NCBI GenBank assembly: GCA_025403435.1
Contig: CM046352.1
Coordinates: 470,893 to 534,892, forward strand
Origin: Artocarpus heterophyllus
Taxonomy: Eukaryota > Streptophyta > Magnoliopsida > Rosales > Moraceae
DNA: 64,000 nucleotides
Reading direction: 5' to 3'
Shown here: positions 37,462-49,300 of the stretch, piece after piece
How positions within the stretch are numbered: the stretch's first letter is position 1
How the letters are laid out: each line of letters begins with the position of its first letter
Made by a program: the position numbers and the translations under genes
The notes under the pieces: model-generated
Told to the model about the DNA's origin: nothing
The model's input: the letters and a program-made list of their open reading frames with translations, nothing else
Databases searched by the model: none

Positions 37462-38281
37462 ATGCAGTGAACAACCAACAACGGCCAACTTCGAGAGCCG
37501 CACGACAAGCACGGAACAACCATGCCCGACTTCAGCAGCCGTACGATGAGCATAGACTAACCTGTTGAAATATGGAGCCAAATCAACCTAGCAAAGGAGA
37601 AAGAAGAAAAAAAAAGGAGGGCAGAGACACAGCGCCGCGGCGCCCGAACCAGCGCCGCGGCGCCCAAAACAAGGGCCGCGGACCTCGTCCGAGAACAAAC
37701 CAGCGCCGCGGCGCCTAAAGTCTGGTTTGTTGCGAAACTTTGAGTTAGAGTCGAACTCAAACGCCCCAAAAAGGGGAAACTACTAGGGTTTCCCATTAGT
37801 TGCTATTTTTCTCCTCCTTTGGTTATAAATAGACATAAGGTGGCTAGGGTTGTGTGTGATGTGTGTGAAAATTGTGAGTGACATAATTTTGTGAGAGGCA
37901 AAATTCTTGAGAGCTCCATCCTTGAGAGAGAGAAAAATTCCCACAGGGTGTTAGATCGAAGAGAGTTTTGGTAAGCACAATTTGTGAGTGTATGAGAAAC
38001 TGCTCTTGTAATCTGTAATCTCCTTCATCATAGTGGAATCTGCAAGCGGCAGAAACAGGACGTAGTCTCAAATTTGGGCGAACCTGTATAAAAATTTGGT
38101 GTCTCTTTTTCTTCTTTTTTCCTATTTATTTTCTACAATTGTTCGTTCTTGCGATCCTTGGAATTAGGAGTCGCCTAATTCCCAACATAACCATGTCTGA
38201 CTTTAGGAGCCATGCGACGAGCACGGATCAGCCATTGACGAACTTCAGGAGCCACGTGACTTGCACAGACTAGCCATGGCC
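37462..38281 (+). repeat. degenerate ~41-bp minisatellite, split by an LTR
   Basis: Units of the form CCATGyCnGACTTCAGnAGCC + gTACGATGAGCAyrGACTAA occur just before the LTR (about 37500-37562) and resume directly after it (38191-38281). About five recognisable units in all. The LTR at 37563-38187 interrupts one unit. Confidence 0.7.
37563..38187 (+). mobile_element. solo LTR, copia-type (625 bp)
   Basis: Starts TGTTGAAATATGG and ends AATTCCCAACA, with the perfect 5-bp target duplication TAACC on both sides (37558-37562 and 38188-38192). A TTATAAATAG box lies at about 37823. Three copies of the palindrome GCGCCGCGGCGC occur at about 37632-37643, 37652-37663 and 37693-37704. No internal domains or second LTR. 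Confidence 0.9.
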
Positions 38282-40900
38282 AAAGTTCAAGAATCGTTCT
38301 CTATTTCTCTCTCCCCCTCCCCCTCTGTCCTCTCTCTTGTCAGAGCCGCTGTGTGCCATAGATGGAGACTATACATCGACCCCGATGCTCCCTTGCATGT
38401 CGCAACTTCAGACGAAGGCATGGCATCATCGTGGGTACTCTCCATACGAAACCAGCGATCTAATGTCGCTGTGACTCGACGGAGATAAGGAACTCTCTGA
38501 TATGGCATTGCCATTCCACAAATCATTGTGCCCAGCTTGTTGATGGAGTGGCTGAATTTTTGCTGATCGAGCTTTTTTTTTCATTTTTTGATTTTTTTAA
38601 TTATTAAAAGAGATATTGACAGTATATTATAATGTGAAGACATAATTATGGCATTCTTTCTGTAAATTTTTTTTTATTGTGACATAAATCAATCTAAGCT
38701 TTAATTTGTGGTATTTTTAAAAAGAGAGTGCTTCATAAACATAATCTTTTAATATTTATTTTTTATAAATTTTATATATATTTATTTATAGTATAACTTA
38801 ATATATAATATAAATAATAATGTGATATTAATAAACATAATTTTAAAAAATGTGGCAGGATGATGTGTGATTTTCTCTACACTAAAGAGCCCAAAAATTT
38901 ACATGAAGCGCGACTCATTAACTAAACAACCTAGGCCAAACTCGTTTGATAATTGTGCCGGGGCTTTGTTGTGCCCACGGCTTAGTTTATACCCTGTCGG
39001 CCCATTAAGCCTAGACCATTTTGGCATCTATATTTGCCACTACGTTTAATCAAATTATTCACTGTTTAGATACGTATGTACCTATAAAATGCAAATTACT
39101 CTCACCAAGGCAGCCCTTTCAATAATGAACAATTGTTCCTACGCATTTCCAAGAAAATGAAAAGCAAACATCAAATGTTTTTTTCGTACATTTTTCTCAA
39201 AAACAAAGGAGCAAAAAATTAATTACAAGAGAATCCCATATAAATAATCTAAATACAAGAAGATGTTTATGTTATGACCGCACTTTAAAAATGAAGTTGA
39301 GTACACATGTTGCGCAACACTTTTAAAAGTTGTGTTTATTTATGCTACTCTATGATCTATATTATATGTTAAGTTATGCCACAAATAAATATATTTAAGA
39401 TTTATTAAAAAATAAATCTTAAAATATAGTATTTTTTTAAATTCCCCTTTAAGTAAACAACTTTGAAACACGTGAAGCTTGAAAAAGAAAGATCAACATA
39501 CTGAATCTAAAGAAGTAATTAAAGGTAATACGAGGATATAGTTTCTCTTGCATTTGTTTTATCCTAGGAAGGTGGAAAAAAATACCCGTAAGTTCTGTTT
39601 TTATCCGTCAAATCTATATTTGATTTTGTCAGTTTTACATACTTCATGTTCGTATAATTTTGATTAAAACTAACATTTAAAAGTATGTATTATGGATAGA
39701 TATACACCAAAGCTAAAACACGCTCGTTTGGTTTATAAAATAAGTTAAAAAGTGCAAAAACAAAAAAGAGAATCTAGAAATAGTACTAATGTTTACATAA
39801 AAAACAACAATTTTTGTTTGGTGATGCAAGTAGGAGATTAGAACAAGACGTTTTCAAAATGAAAATGACTTTGTCTATTTGTTATAAAACATGGGTCCTA
39901 GTATGACTCAGTCTTACCTCATTTTCAAGGGCCAAAATATACATGGGTCTAGACCTTTTGTGTTTGGCTCATCCACAACCTTATTTGGATGCCCTCCAAG
40001 TGGCGGCCTTCGTGTATCTTCATGACTTTCTTCTCGAGAATATTTGACTTGTTTAGAGAAGAGAGAAGGGGGAGAAAAAATAAAAAAGGGGCCAATATGC
40101 TTTATTAGATAATATACAACAATCTTGTCCTTAATTTAATTTTTTTTAATTTTTTAATTTTTGCTTCTCTTAGATGTGCCCTCCTTTGCGTAAAAGTCAT
40201 TCTTGTCCCTTAAAATTGTCAGGCACTACCCTTCTACACTCTTCTCCATTTTTTAGGAACGTTTGAAAATGTGATGCATGTTTCCGCTATGTTCTCTATT
40301 TTTATCTTTTTGTAAGGTTCATTGATCGATTTTCCTTTTTTTTTCTCTCTCTCTGAAGTATGCACAACAATTCAACTCCAGAGATATACTAATCATTATT
40401 GAACGCAAATGGATCAATCCACAAAAACCTTCTTTGGGCAGAGATTTCTCTATTTTTTGCATCAGTGGCTGCCTATTAGTGAGACTTCAAAAGGGTTTTT
40501 TTATTTAAAAAAATAATAATAATAAGTAAAGAGGGAAAGGGAGAATTTTCTTCTAGCTATGGTGGCCATGATGGGGTTATGAAGATAAAGCAGATAAGTA
40601 AATATCAAAAGTTGTTATTTTTCCCCATGAGATTTGGGATTAATTTACAATAGGTATGTCGTAAGTGGAGGGCCAACAAGTCATTTTCCACAAGTCAAAA
40701 GGGTAAATTTTGGAGAAAACATGTTCTCTTTTTTTTTTTTTTTTTTTTTGAAGAGGTCACTATTGAAAGATATTATTTAAATTAAACATGGGAACAGATC
40801 ATAAAATATCAAACAGAAAACAACAGCCAATTTCTCCCATGAATATTTTATTTTCCCACTTGCTTATAGAAAACAGAGAAAGCTATTCAAACATATATAA
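38282..40900. other. intergenic, upstream of RAP2-11-like gene
   Basis: CT-rich at 38310-38335, then very AT-rich (38570-38860). No gene recognised. The ERF promoter probably occupies the last kilobase or so. Confidence 0.5.
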
Positions 40901-40922
40901 ATTCCCATCATTAGCAACCACC

Positions 40923-40931
40923 CTTATATAG
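40923..40931 (+). promoter_or_regulatory. TATA box of RAP2-11-like gene
   Basis: CTTATATAG lies about 100 bp before the ATG at 41026, a normal distance once a short 5' UTR is allowed for. Confidence 0.5.
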
Positions 40932-41025
40932 CCAAACCAGTTTCTTCTTTCTTTTTGTCACACTCTGATTAAATTTCAAATTTCCTTTTGATCCCCCTCA
41001 CAATTTTTTGAATTTCTTAGCAAAA

Positions 41026-41907
41026 ATGGAGATCCATTTTCAGAAACAAAACCAACAATATTTCAAGACAACAGGAATTCAAAGTAGTAGCAAAACCAAA
41101 AAAGGAAAGCTCAAGGGAAGAAATAGAAACAACAACACCAACAAGTTTGTTGGGGTTAGACAAAGGCCTTCTGGGAGATGGGTGGCTGAGATCAAAGACA
41201 CAACACAAAAGATTAGGATGTGGCTTGGCACTTTTGAGACTGCTGAGGAGGCTGCAAGAGCTTATGATGAAGCCGCTTGCCTTCTCCGTGGTTCCAACAC
41301 CCGAACCAACTTCATCACGCATGTCTCCACGGATTCCCCTCTCGCCTCTCGCATTCGGAACCTCCTTAACAACAAGAAAGGAGCAAAACATCAAGAGGGT
41401 TTTGATTCCTCGCCCAAGAATTCAATCACAAAAACTAGTACTAGTAATGTTACTACTACTAACACTAACAATAGTAGTACTAGTACTAGTTCTAGTATTA
41501 ATTCTTTTAGTGGGTTATTCCAAGATGGTACTCCTATTGATCAGTTATTTGATGATGCATACAAACCAGACTTAAGTAATTGCAATGAGGAGGCAGTGCT
41601 TCAATCGCAATTCTCGACGAATCTCTCTCTCTCGTGGGGTTCTGGAGCCACGTTTGATCGGTTTCCCTTTGCTAGTAGTACTACTGATGAGCAAGTGTTG
41701 GATTTGTCAAAGAATGACCATGATCAAGCTCATGTGCCTGAGACTGCTCATCACTCGGAGTTTCTAGAGTTCGAAAGGATGAAAGTCGAAAGACAAATTT
41801 CGGCGTCGCTCTACGCTATGAATGGCGTGCAAGAATACATGGAAACCGTGCATGATCCTGCTGAAGCTCTGTGGGATCTTCCTCCCTTGTGTTCATTGCT
41901 TTGCTAA
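41026..41907 (+). CDS. RAP2-11: AP2/ERF transcription factor, RAP2-11-like
   Basis: Single-exon gene of 293 aa. The first ATG in frame is at 41026 (CAAAAATGGAG); the in-frame codon at 41008 is TTG. A single AP2 domain spans about residues 41-97 ([48 protein letters not shown]), with the YRG-type N-part modified to FVGVRQR and the RAYD element intact. A Ser/Thr/Asn-rich linker follows. The C-terminus has [12 protein letters not shown] (about 256-267) and a final [11 protein letters not shown]. These C-terminal motifs match Arabidopsis RAP2.11, an ERF that binds GCC-type sites in the nucleus and takes part in the low-potassium root response. Function here is inferred by homology. Confidence 0.9.
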   Translation: MEIHFQKQNQQYFKTTGIQSSSKTKKGKLKGRNRNNNTNKFVGVRQRPSGRWVAEIKDTTQKIRMWLGTFETAEEAARAYDEAACLLRGSNTRTNFITHVSTDSPLASRIRNLLNNKKGAKHQEGFDSSPKNSITKTSTSNVTTTNTNNSSTSTSSSINSFSGLFQDGTPIDQLFDDAYKPDLSNCNEEAVLQSQFSTNLSLSWGSGATFDRFPFASSTTDEQVLDLSKNDHDQAHVPETAHHSEFLEFERMKVERQISASLYAMNGVQEYMETVHDPAEALWDLPPLCSLLC

Positions 41908-42659
41908 TTAATATTATTAATTATAATAATAATTAAAGCTCCTCAGCTTTCTTTCTTTTCTTTGTTACTCCATATTTAATTCAAGATTAGTGTAGGGTAT
42001 AATTGAGGTTTAAGATATTAAGGTGAAAAATGCAGGAATTTTCAGTTGTTTAATATATCCAGCAATTTGCTTTATGAAAGTTTGTGCAGAGAACAAACCA
42101 TCTGTTAAGTTTTTTTGCTTCGAAATTTTGTATTTATTTTCTGTACAAAATTTTCTTGGTTATTCATTAGTTTCTAAGCAATTAGAGCTACGATAACTCA
42201 TAGGTTCAACTGTTACCATTTCTCATTAAAGCAAAGAAAGAAAGAAAAAAAAGAATTCCATGTTTCAGGTTTTATGATTGAAGATCTCAATTTATGTTCT
42301 ATGTGTGACTGTTGTAAGTTGTAAGTTCATTTTCTACAATTTTGGTGTGCAAAATATGACCCAACCCATTCAACCCACTAAATAGGGTATTTAAGAGCAG
42401 TTGAAATTGAAAAAGTTGGTTTGAAAATTGTAATAGCTTTATACTGTAGTAACTTTTTACTCTTTATTACAGCGGCTAAGAGCTTTATACTATTTTAATT
42501 ATTAGTCAGTTACAATCGAGACGCCAAACAACCAATAAAACTTTTATGGGATAAATTGATAGCTGAATTAAATTTTAAATCAACTATTAACTAATACAAA
42601 CTTAGTTAAGTGGGCTAAAAAATCTCAAATACCCACCCAACCAACCCGCCCTTATTCTA
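41908..42659. other. 3' flank of RAP2-11-like gene and intergenic
   Basis: The first ~150 bp are copied at 32739-32915. A MITE-like segment (TAATAGCTTTATACTGTAGTA and AAGAGCTTTATACTATTT) lies at about 42420-42530. Confidence 0.55.
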
Positions 42660-42862
42660 TGTCGTTAAGTTCCTAGCAGTTAAACGACGTGTAGTTTATT
42701 TTATTGTCAAACGACATGTCTATTTGGATAAACGGCATTCTCTTTTGGACAAAGTTTATATGAATCACCGACGAATCATGGATGAAGAAGATAATGAAAT
42801 AAGTCTCCGTCTCAAGTCGTTAATGGTGTCTTCATCTTCTTCACCTCTAAAACTAATAATCT
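42660..42862 (+). pseudogene. copy of the PPR promoter and first codons
   Basis: Plus-strand bases 42770-42858 match the minus-strand start of the PPR gene (58840 downward): AGTCTCCGTCTCAAG, GTTAATGGTGTCTTC, CCTCTAAAACTAAT. The start codon position (42799-42801) is ATA instead of ATG. The preceding 100 bp resemble the PPR upstream region. The match stops after about 20 codons. Confidence 0.85.
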
Positions 42863-43675
42863 GAAAATGCAAGGGGAGACAGAGAGTCTAACCTGAAGGC
42901 ACTGAGAGAAAATGAGTACTCACTCTCTCCCATGGTGGCCGGAGAGAGGAAGAGATATCGAAACTTTTAGAGAGAGAAAGAGAGAGAGAGAGTTGAGGTT
43001 TGGGCGAGAGGAGTGAAGGGTAGAAAAAAGGGGTTCTTGCTTTCTTGTATAGCTTTGGTGTTTGACGTGTTAAAGATTGGTGTCGTTTGAATCCATAAAC
43101 TACTATGTAGTTTTAATTGGTGTTAAGTGATGGAAGTTGGATGAAGTTTACATGAGCAAAATGACGTGTAATTGGTTTTAAGAGTTTTCCCTCGTTTCTT
43201 TTTTAGAAAACGACATCTGGTTTTATTCAAATTTTGATGTCGTTTTATTAAAAAAACAAAACACTATATAAGATGGGTCTTTAAGGCTACATGTCGCCTT
43301 TTGGAAAATGGCATAGTTTGTCAAGTTAAAGTTTGGTGTCGTTTTAGCCCATAAACGACTTGTCGCTTTTGGTATTAAATTTTGCAATTTGATGTCGGTT
43401 GAGTGGACAAAACGAGCTGCAATTCGCTTTCAAAACTTCTTGTCGTTTTATAGCAAAAGACATGCGGTTCCTCCCGGTGTTAAATTTTGGAACTTGAAAG
43501 GGTTGTTGTCACGTGTTTTGCCATGGAAAAGCTGTTTTTTATTATTTTTTAAGGAAAAGGGTAAAGTTTTGTTTTGTTTAATTAAATAAATGGCTGTCTA
43601 AAAAAAAAAAAAAAAGATAGATGGCTTGTAGATGTTGAGCAAATTATTCAATTGTACATTAATGTGAAAAAGAAA
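42863..43675 (-). pseudogene. copy of proteasome alpha-2 intron 1 edge, exon 1, 5' UTR and promoter
   Basis: The reverse complement matches 59415-60630. Exon 1 (42933-42893, 41 nt as in the live gene) keeps its ATG, its length and the CAG|GTTAGA donor, and would encode MGESEYSFSLSAF against MGDSQYSFSLTTF. Upstream it follows the live 5' UTR and promoter down to ACAATTGAATAATTTGCTCA (about 43643-43662). There is no downstream exon, so it is a headless promoter-exon copy. The long poly-C of the live gene is absent. Confidence 0.9.
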
Positions 43676-44800
43676 AAATAGACAAATTTATAATTTAAGA
43701 TTTTAGTTTTAAGTTTAGGATTTATTTTCTTTAAGACAAATAAATGGGAAAAGTCATCAACGACACCTCTGAAGAAGTTATTGATCAACAAGTCCCTTCA
43801 ATATTAGTAAGTGTTTGCAAAATATAAAAAGAGTAAAAAGTACCACATTGCTTAGGAAAGAAATGTGAGAGCTACTTAGGCTATGAATTAGTTAAATTTG
43901 AGTCCATTAAATTCCTTTTTATGAATTAGTTTACAATGAAGGTTTAACAACGGGAAAAATCATTAGCAAGATAGACACGCCTGCAGAAAAATCATTGGTG
44001 GGTAAAGACACCTCTGAAGACTTCAAGACAAAAAATCTTTGTTGCGTTATCATGGGCTGACATAGATGGGTTACTATTTATTTAAGTAGAAGGTTACTGA
44101 TTTGTACACTAATATTCCCAATCTTCTTCTTTTTTGTTCTTATTTTTTCTTTCTTTTTCATATGATGGTTGTCTCTTTAACACAATAGATGACTTGGAAA
44201 AAGAGATAAGCAAACCATATACGTTAATGAATAACTCATCTTTTTTGTCATACTCTACGAAAAAGCTCCTTTTCACATTGGTTTCAAATTTTCTTCTAAA
44301 AAATTCTTTTTAACAATTCTTTTTATTTAGCATATATTATCCAAAAAAAAAAAACCCTCATAAGAGACAACAAGTTGTCTTAAAACACATATTAATATCC
44401 TTGTTATATATCTCAACTATGTAAAAGATGTTTAGAACTGTTTTTGGGAGGGGACAATCTGTCCACAACGTTTTGTCCTCGTCTCTTTTTTTTCCTTTTT
44501 TCACTTTTTATTTGCCTTTTTCTATTTAAAAAAATATTACATCTTTTGTTTTATTTCTTCTTTTTTGTCTTTTCTTCTCAATCTCATTTTCTCCTAAAAT
44601 TTTTTTCTAATTTATTCTTATGTATATTATCGATTACATATATAAATATATTTATTGAACATAATCTTTGTAATTGTTTAATTGTCACTCTAAATTTCAT
44701 CCCATTTTTTAAGAATTTTTTTCCTTAATTTTATTTTTTGCTTTTTCATCGTTCTAATTTATGTTGTTCTTTTGCTTGTTCATTGTTTTGTCATTTTGCC
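43676..44800. other. intergenic, no gene
   Basis: AT- and T-rich. Short repeated phrases around GACACCTCTGAAGA at about 43763 and 44010. An open frame at 44444-44728 is T-rich, gives Phe/Leu runs, and is not credible. Confidence 0.5.
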
Positions 44801-46370
44801 CCTTGTTGGGGCACTTTTTTCGTTAGCTTTCACACATGAGGGTGCAGACTTTGTGACTCCTTTCTATTCGCTCGAACGCTATCTGACAAGAGCTGAAGTG
44901 GCTGCGCGTTGGGTGATGGAGCTGATTAAGTTTGCAACGGCTATTTTGGCATTATGAGTGGCCGAAATGGATTGTTTGGGCTTGCCTTGTAGTGGCTCTG
45001 GCTAGGTTACGGCTAAGGCCAGGTAGCCTAGAGGACAGTCAAGTCCGAGATGAGACCCGTTGCAATTCTGGATCCGTTGGAGATAAAGACTTTTGTTGAC
45101 AGGAATCTCCATGTGTGCGAGCAATGTAGGAAAGAAACGTGACAGGGTATGGATGAACTTCCTATGTCTAAGTGATAGAGATATGTCCCTTTGGTCAAAA
45201 TGTAATTTTTTTTATGAAATGGTAGAGTTTGATGATCCTACAGGTGGAACAGCTTCTTGAGAGAGAGATTCTTTGATGAGTAAGGTAGTTTAATACTTAA
45301 AGAGAGAAAGTTTAAAGAAGGAAATGGTGGTGGGCTTTTTAATCATGGATTTGGTGTTTCTTGGCCATGGGCTTCCTTTGAGCTATCAAAGGTCGTGACT
45401 TTGAGAGTATTTTATGCATTTTTATATTCAAGAGAGGTAATGTATGGGTTTTGTGCTTCTTTGGAGGTTGCTAGAAAATATAGAGCTTTAAGCTTTCCGG
45501 TGAAAGAAAATAAATTATTTGGGACATGGTAATACTCTTTCTTGGTTGTTTGAGGTCGACAATGAAATTTGTTGGGGCTCTTTTGTTGTAGGCCTTCACA
45601 TGCGGATGGTGTAGACTTCGTGATCTCCTTCTATTGGCTTAGTTGCTGACCAATAGGAGCTGAGTCGGCTGTACGATGGGTGATGAAGCTGGTGAGACCC
45701 ACAGTGGCTGTTTAGACTCGCCTTATAGTTGCCCGGATGGGTTATGACTAGACCCGTGTAGACTCGAGGATAGTCAAGTCTAAGGGAGACCCGTTGGAGT
45801 TCTGAACCTATTGGAGATGCTAACTTCTCTAAAAGAAACATCCAAGCATGCATGTGACGTGAGAGAGGGATGTAAATATTAATGGAGGAATTTCCTAGAT
45901 ACTTGGTAATGGTGATGCACCCATTTGTTAGAATTGTAGGACTCTTAATGAAAGGATGAGGTTTATTAGTCCAACGGGAAGAATAGTCCCACAAGAAGAT
46001 AGCTGCAACGGGTGGGTTAATTTAAGGCTAGAGAGAGGTTTTAGAGAGAGAAGGAGATGCGAACCATTCATGGTGGCTTTTTGGTTCTCCTTGTGCTTAG
46101 GGTTCATTGGGACATGGATAGGGTTGACTTTAAGAGACAGTGATATTTTCAGGTTCTAATTGGAATGTGCAAGTATCTTGGATGCTCTTGAAGCTTGCTA
46201 GAAAAAATGGAGTTTGGGTTGTGATAATGTTTCTTCTAGATGGCATTGAGGTCGAGGATGAGATTAACGAGTGTTTTGGGGTGATTTTATGGTATTTCGT
46301 GGTGGAGACATGGTGATTTGAGCTTGAAAAGATGGTGGCTATGGTGGTTCTAGGGTGGAGAAGATGATGG
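44800..46370 (+). repeat. two diverged tandem units of an unknown repeat (~765 bp)
   Basis: Unit 1 (about 44800-45590) and unit 2 (about 45590-46370) share ordered landmarks. The opening block is TTCACACATGAGGGTGCAGAC / TTCACATGCGGATGGTGTAGAC. Later both have GTCAAGTC...GAGACCCGTTG, TTGCTAGAAAA and GAGGTCGA. Divergence is high. No protein recognised. Confidence 0.55.
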
Positions 46371-49300
46371 TTGTGGTGGTTTTGGATACTTGATGCTTTC
46401 TCTCTCTTTTACTTTAAGTAGAATGGGTTCATTAGCCTCTTTTCAAGGGTGTTAGAGATGGTATTTGTAGAGAAAAAAATACAGTTCTAGTTTTGTTGGG
46501 CTTCTTCTATTTCGAGCACTTAACTGGGGGTAGTTCCACGCCTGGTTCCGCAAGAATAGCTATATGTGGCAACAGCCCATGGGGGAAGATTTTCCCTCTA
46601 GATTCAAACTTGGTCTTTGGGACAAAATTGAGCTTGTCAGGAGCATTAATGGCTAGCCGATCCAAAGGTGCCATTTTGGGTGGCCTACTGCTGGGGCATC
46701 CATATGACAGGGGTCTTGTTTTGCCATTTTGAGCAAGAGTCAGACCTAGTAATAGGGTTCCCTCTGACCCGCCCCTAATTAAGGGGAGTTTGTCTCTGAC
46801 CGCATGTAATGACCGAGAAAACGTCATCAATAAAACCTAATATTTAATTAGGTTTAATTAATGAATTTATTCTTAAAAATGTGAAATTGTGTAAAAATTG
46901 TAATTTATGTGAAAATTACAATAAAATATGAATGAGCAACATTGATTGCAAATTTTATGGCATATGTAATGCAATGGTGGATATTATAAAATACAAATTT
47001 TATGAGTTTGATGACTCAGAGATTTGTGCATAATATCCATAAAATGAATTTCATGTCACAATTAATTGTGAAATTGTGATATAAACGAATGAATGATTAG
47101 AATGTAAATAGGACATAGAGGTTGTCCTAACCCTAACCGGGGGTAGAAAGGAGGCCAGAGCAGTATAAGAATACTGCTAAATAAAAACACAGATATGAAA
47201 AATGTTATGATTGGCCTTAAAAAGTAAACGAAAAGTAAGTTAAATATTTTTATACAGTCTAAGGATAGAAAGTACACTGAATTGGCCACGGCAGTATAGG
47301 AAAACTACTGTGTGGTGAAAAATTACACAGTATAAATTTTTAACTCCATAAAGTGGACACTTTTTGCTTTTCTATTGGGCCACATGTCAAGAAAAGTGGC
47401 CCAATCATTTTGTGACACCTAGTGGTGTACTCATGGGTTACCATGAGTCACCAAATGAGATAAACATGCATTTATGGCAAGTTTATCAAAGTTTTCTTTT
47501 CTTTTCTTTCCACCAAAGTTTCGGCAGCCATAGTTCTGCTCCTAAAAAAAATTTCTCAGCCCCAAATCTTGCAAAAATAGCCCCCAACAAATTTTACAAG
47601 CAAGAACAAGGATTTTCCACAAGTTTAAGGTAAAATCCTAAACTTTTAATGGGTTTTCAAGGGATTTTTCATGGGCAAAGGACAAGAGATTAATCCATGG
47701 TATTTTTGTATGGAAAGGAAGCTTAGGAGGGAGTCTAAAAGGATTTTGAAAGCTTCAAACCAAAAGGGTGTCATTTTGGTAAGTTTTAAGCTTTAAAGTT
47801 TGAAATTTTATAGATTTTGTTTTGATTTTTGTTCTTTCAAACCCATGAGGGGTTTTGAACATGTATTTGATGGAAGTTCATGTATATGTGGTGTATGATA
47901 AGTTTGAGTTATGGAAATTTTTGTTTTAGTGTAAATCGGCAATTTTTGTAAAAATGATATTTTTGTAATTTTGAGGTTAAACTTTGCAAAGATGATGTTT
48001 GAGCATGGGAATGTATTGATTAAGGTATGAAATGATTTCTGCAGGGGTAAAATTGCAAGTTTGAAATGGATTTATGTAAAAATGCCATAGGGACTAAATT
48101 GAAAGGAAAAAATTCCTCTCGGCAGAATTGGAAATTAGCCAAAAACACCCCTGTACAGTGATATTTTGGAAAAAGTTAAAACACAAAAGTTGTAGATCTC
48201 GATGAAACTGTTAGGCATCGTGGACGGTTCATCAAAAAACTGATTCGTTTATGAGATTTTAATTTTTCAAGAATTTATGGAAATTGTGAAAAATTTGAAA
48301 AAGGGGCAAAAACGTCATTTCTCAAAGGATTTTGAATATGATACTTTGAGCAAAAATGATCCTTGACAAAAATAGAAAATTCTGGTGCAAAGAAGTAAAT
48401 TTTAGTTTCGGGGGCAAAAAGGTCAAAATTTTCGGTTCATGGGCTAAACCGTAAAGTTTAATGAAAATGGGGCATAATTGAGAAATAAAGAGATTTGACC
48501 CACTAGGATGTTATTTTAGAATGAATATATGGTTATTTTATAAGAATAACGAAATCGAGCTCGAGTAGGTTAGTAAACCTGCGGAGGGCAAAATCGTCAT
48601 TTCTGCCCAAATAACCCGAACTGCTTTGAAATGTTCCAAATGGGATAAGAAAACGACTAGAAAGGTTTCCACCCTTCGTTAGAAACGATATGGTGAAGTT
48701 AGATAGAAATAAGAAAAAACGGTGGTTTTTAGAGTTAAACATAGTAATGCAACTCAATTTATTAACTAACAAATGTTTCGTATTGAAACATAGTAAAATT
48801 TGGCTAATGGCTTTGTAATTGGCCAACAGGATCCTAGGAATCTAGAAGAAAGGATATCGTGGTTAAGTTGTCCGACAATTGCATCAAGTAAGTACCCATC
48901 CCACCTACAGTATGAAATTGTAGGCTTAGAGTATAAAATGTGTATATGTATACTTGTATGTATATCAAGGTGTATACTTGTATGTATGCAATAACATAAG
49001 TATTTATAAATAAAAGAAAGGGTATACTTGTGAGTATATGGAATATATATATATGCCTGAGCGTATATTAATGCATACCAGTGTGTATATTTTATGTTAA
49101 GTACCTGTTAGTACATTATGCTATATATACCTGAGCGTATATTAATGTATACCAGTGTGTATATAAAGTATGTACCTGTATGGTCTATATCGTACAAAAG
49201 TATTTATGTAGATTATGTTATGTATAACATGTACTCATCACTTCATGCATGGTATGTTAACCATAATAAGTGAATTGGTAATGAATCACCAAAAGTTAAG

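Noticed and set aside
37557..37796. 79-codon minus frame
   Set aside because: It lies in the solo LTR and is made of translated GC palindromes.
41017..41394. Antisense 125-codon frame
   Set aside because: It is the complement of the RAP2-11-like AP2 coding region and has no domain of its own.
44444..44728. 94-codon Phe/Leu-rich frame
   Set aside because: It arises from poly-T and T-rich sequence; there is no start context or similarity.
44800..46370. Possible coding gene cluster
   Set aside because: Units are repeated but every frame is broken by stops, and no protein family is recognisable.
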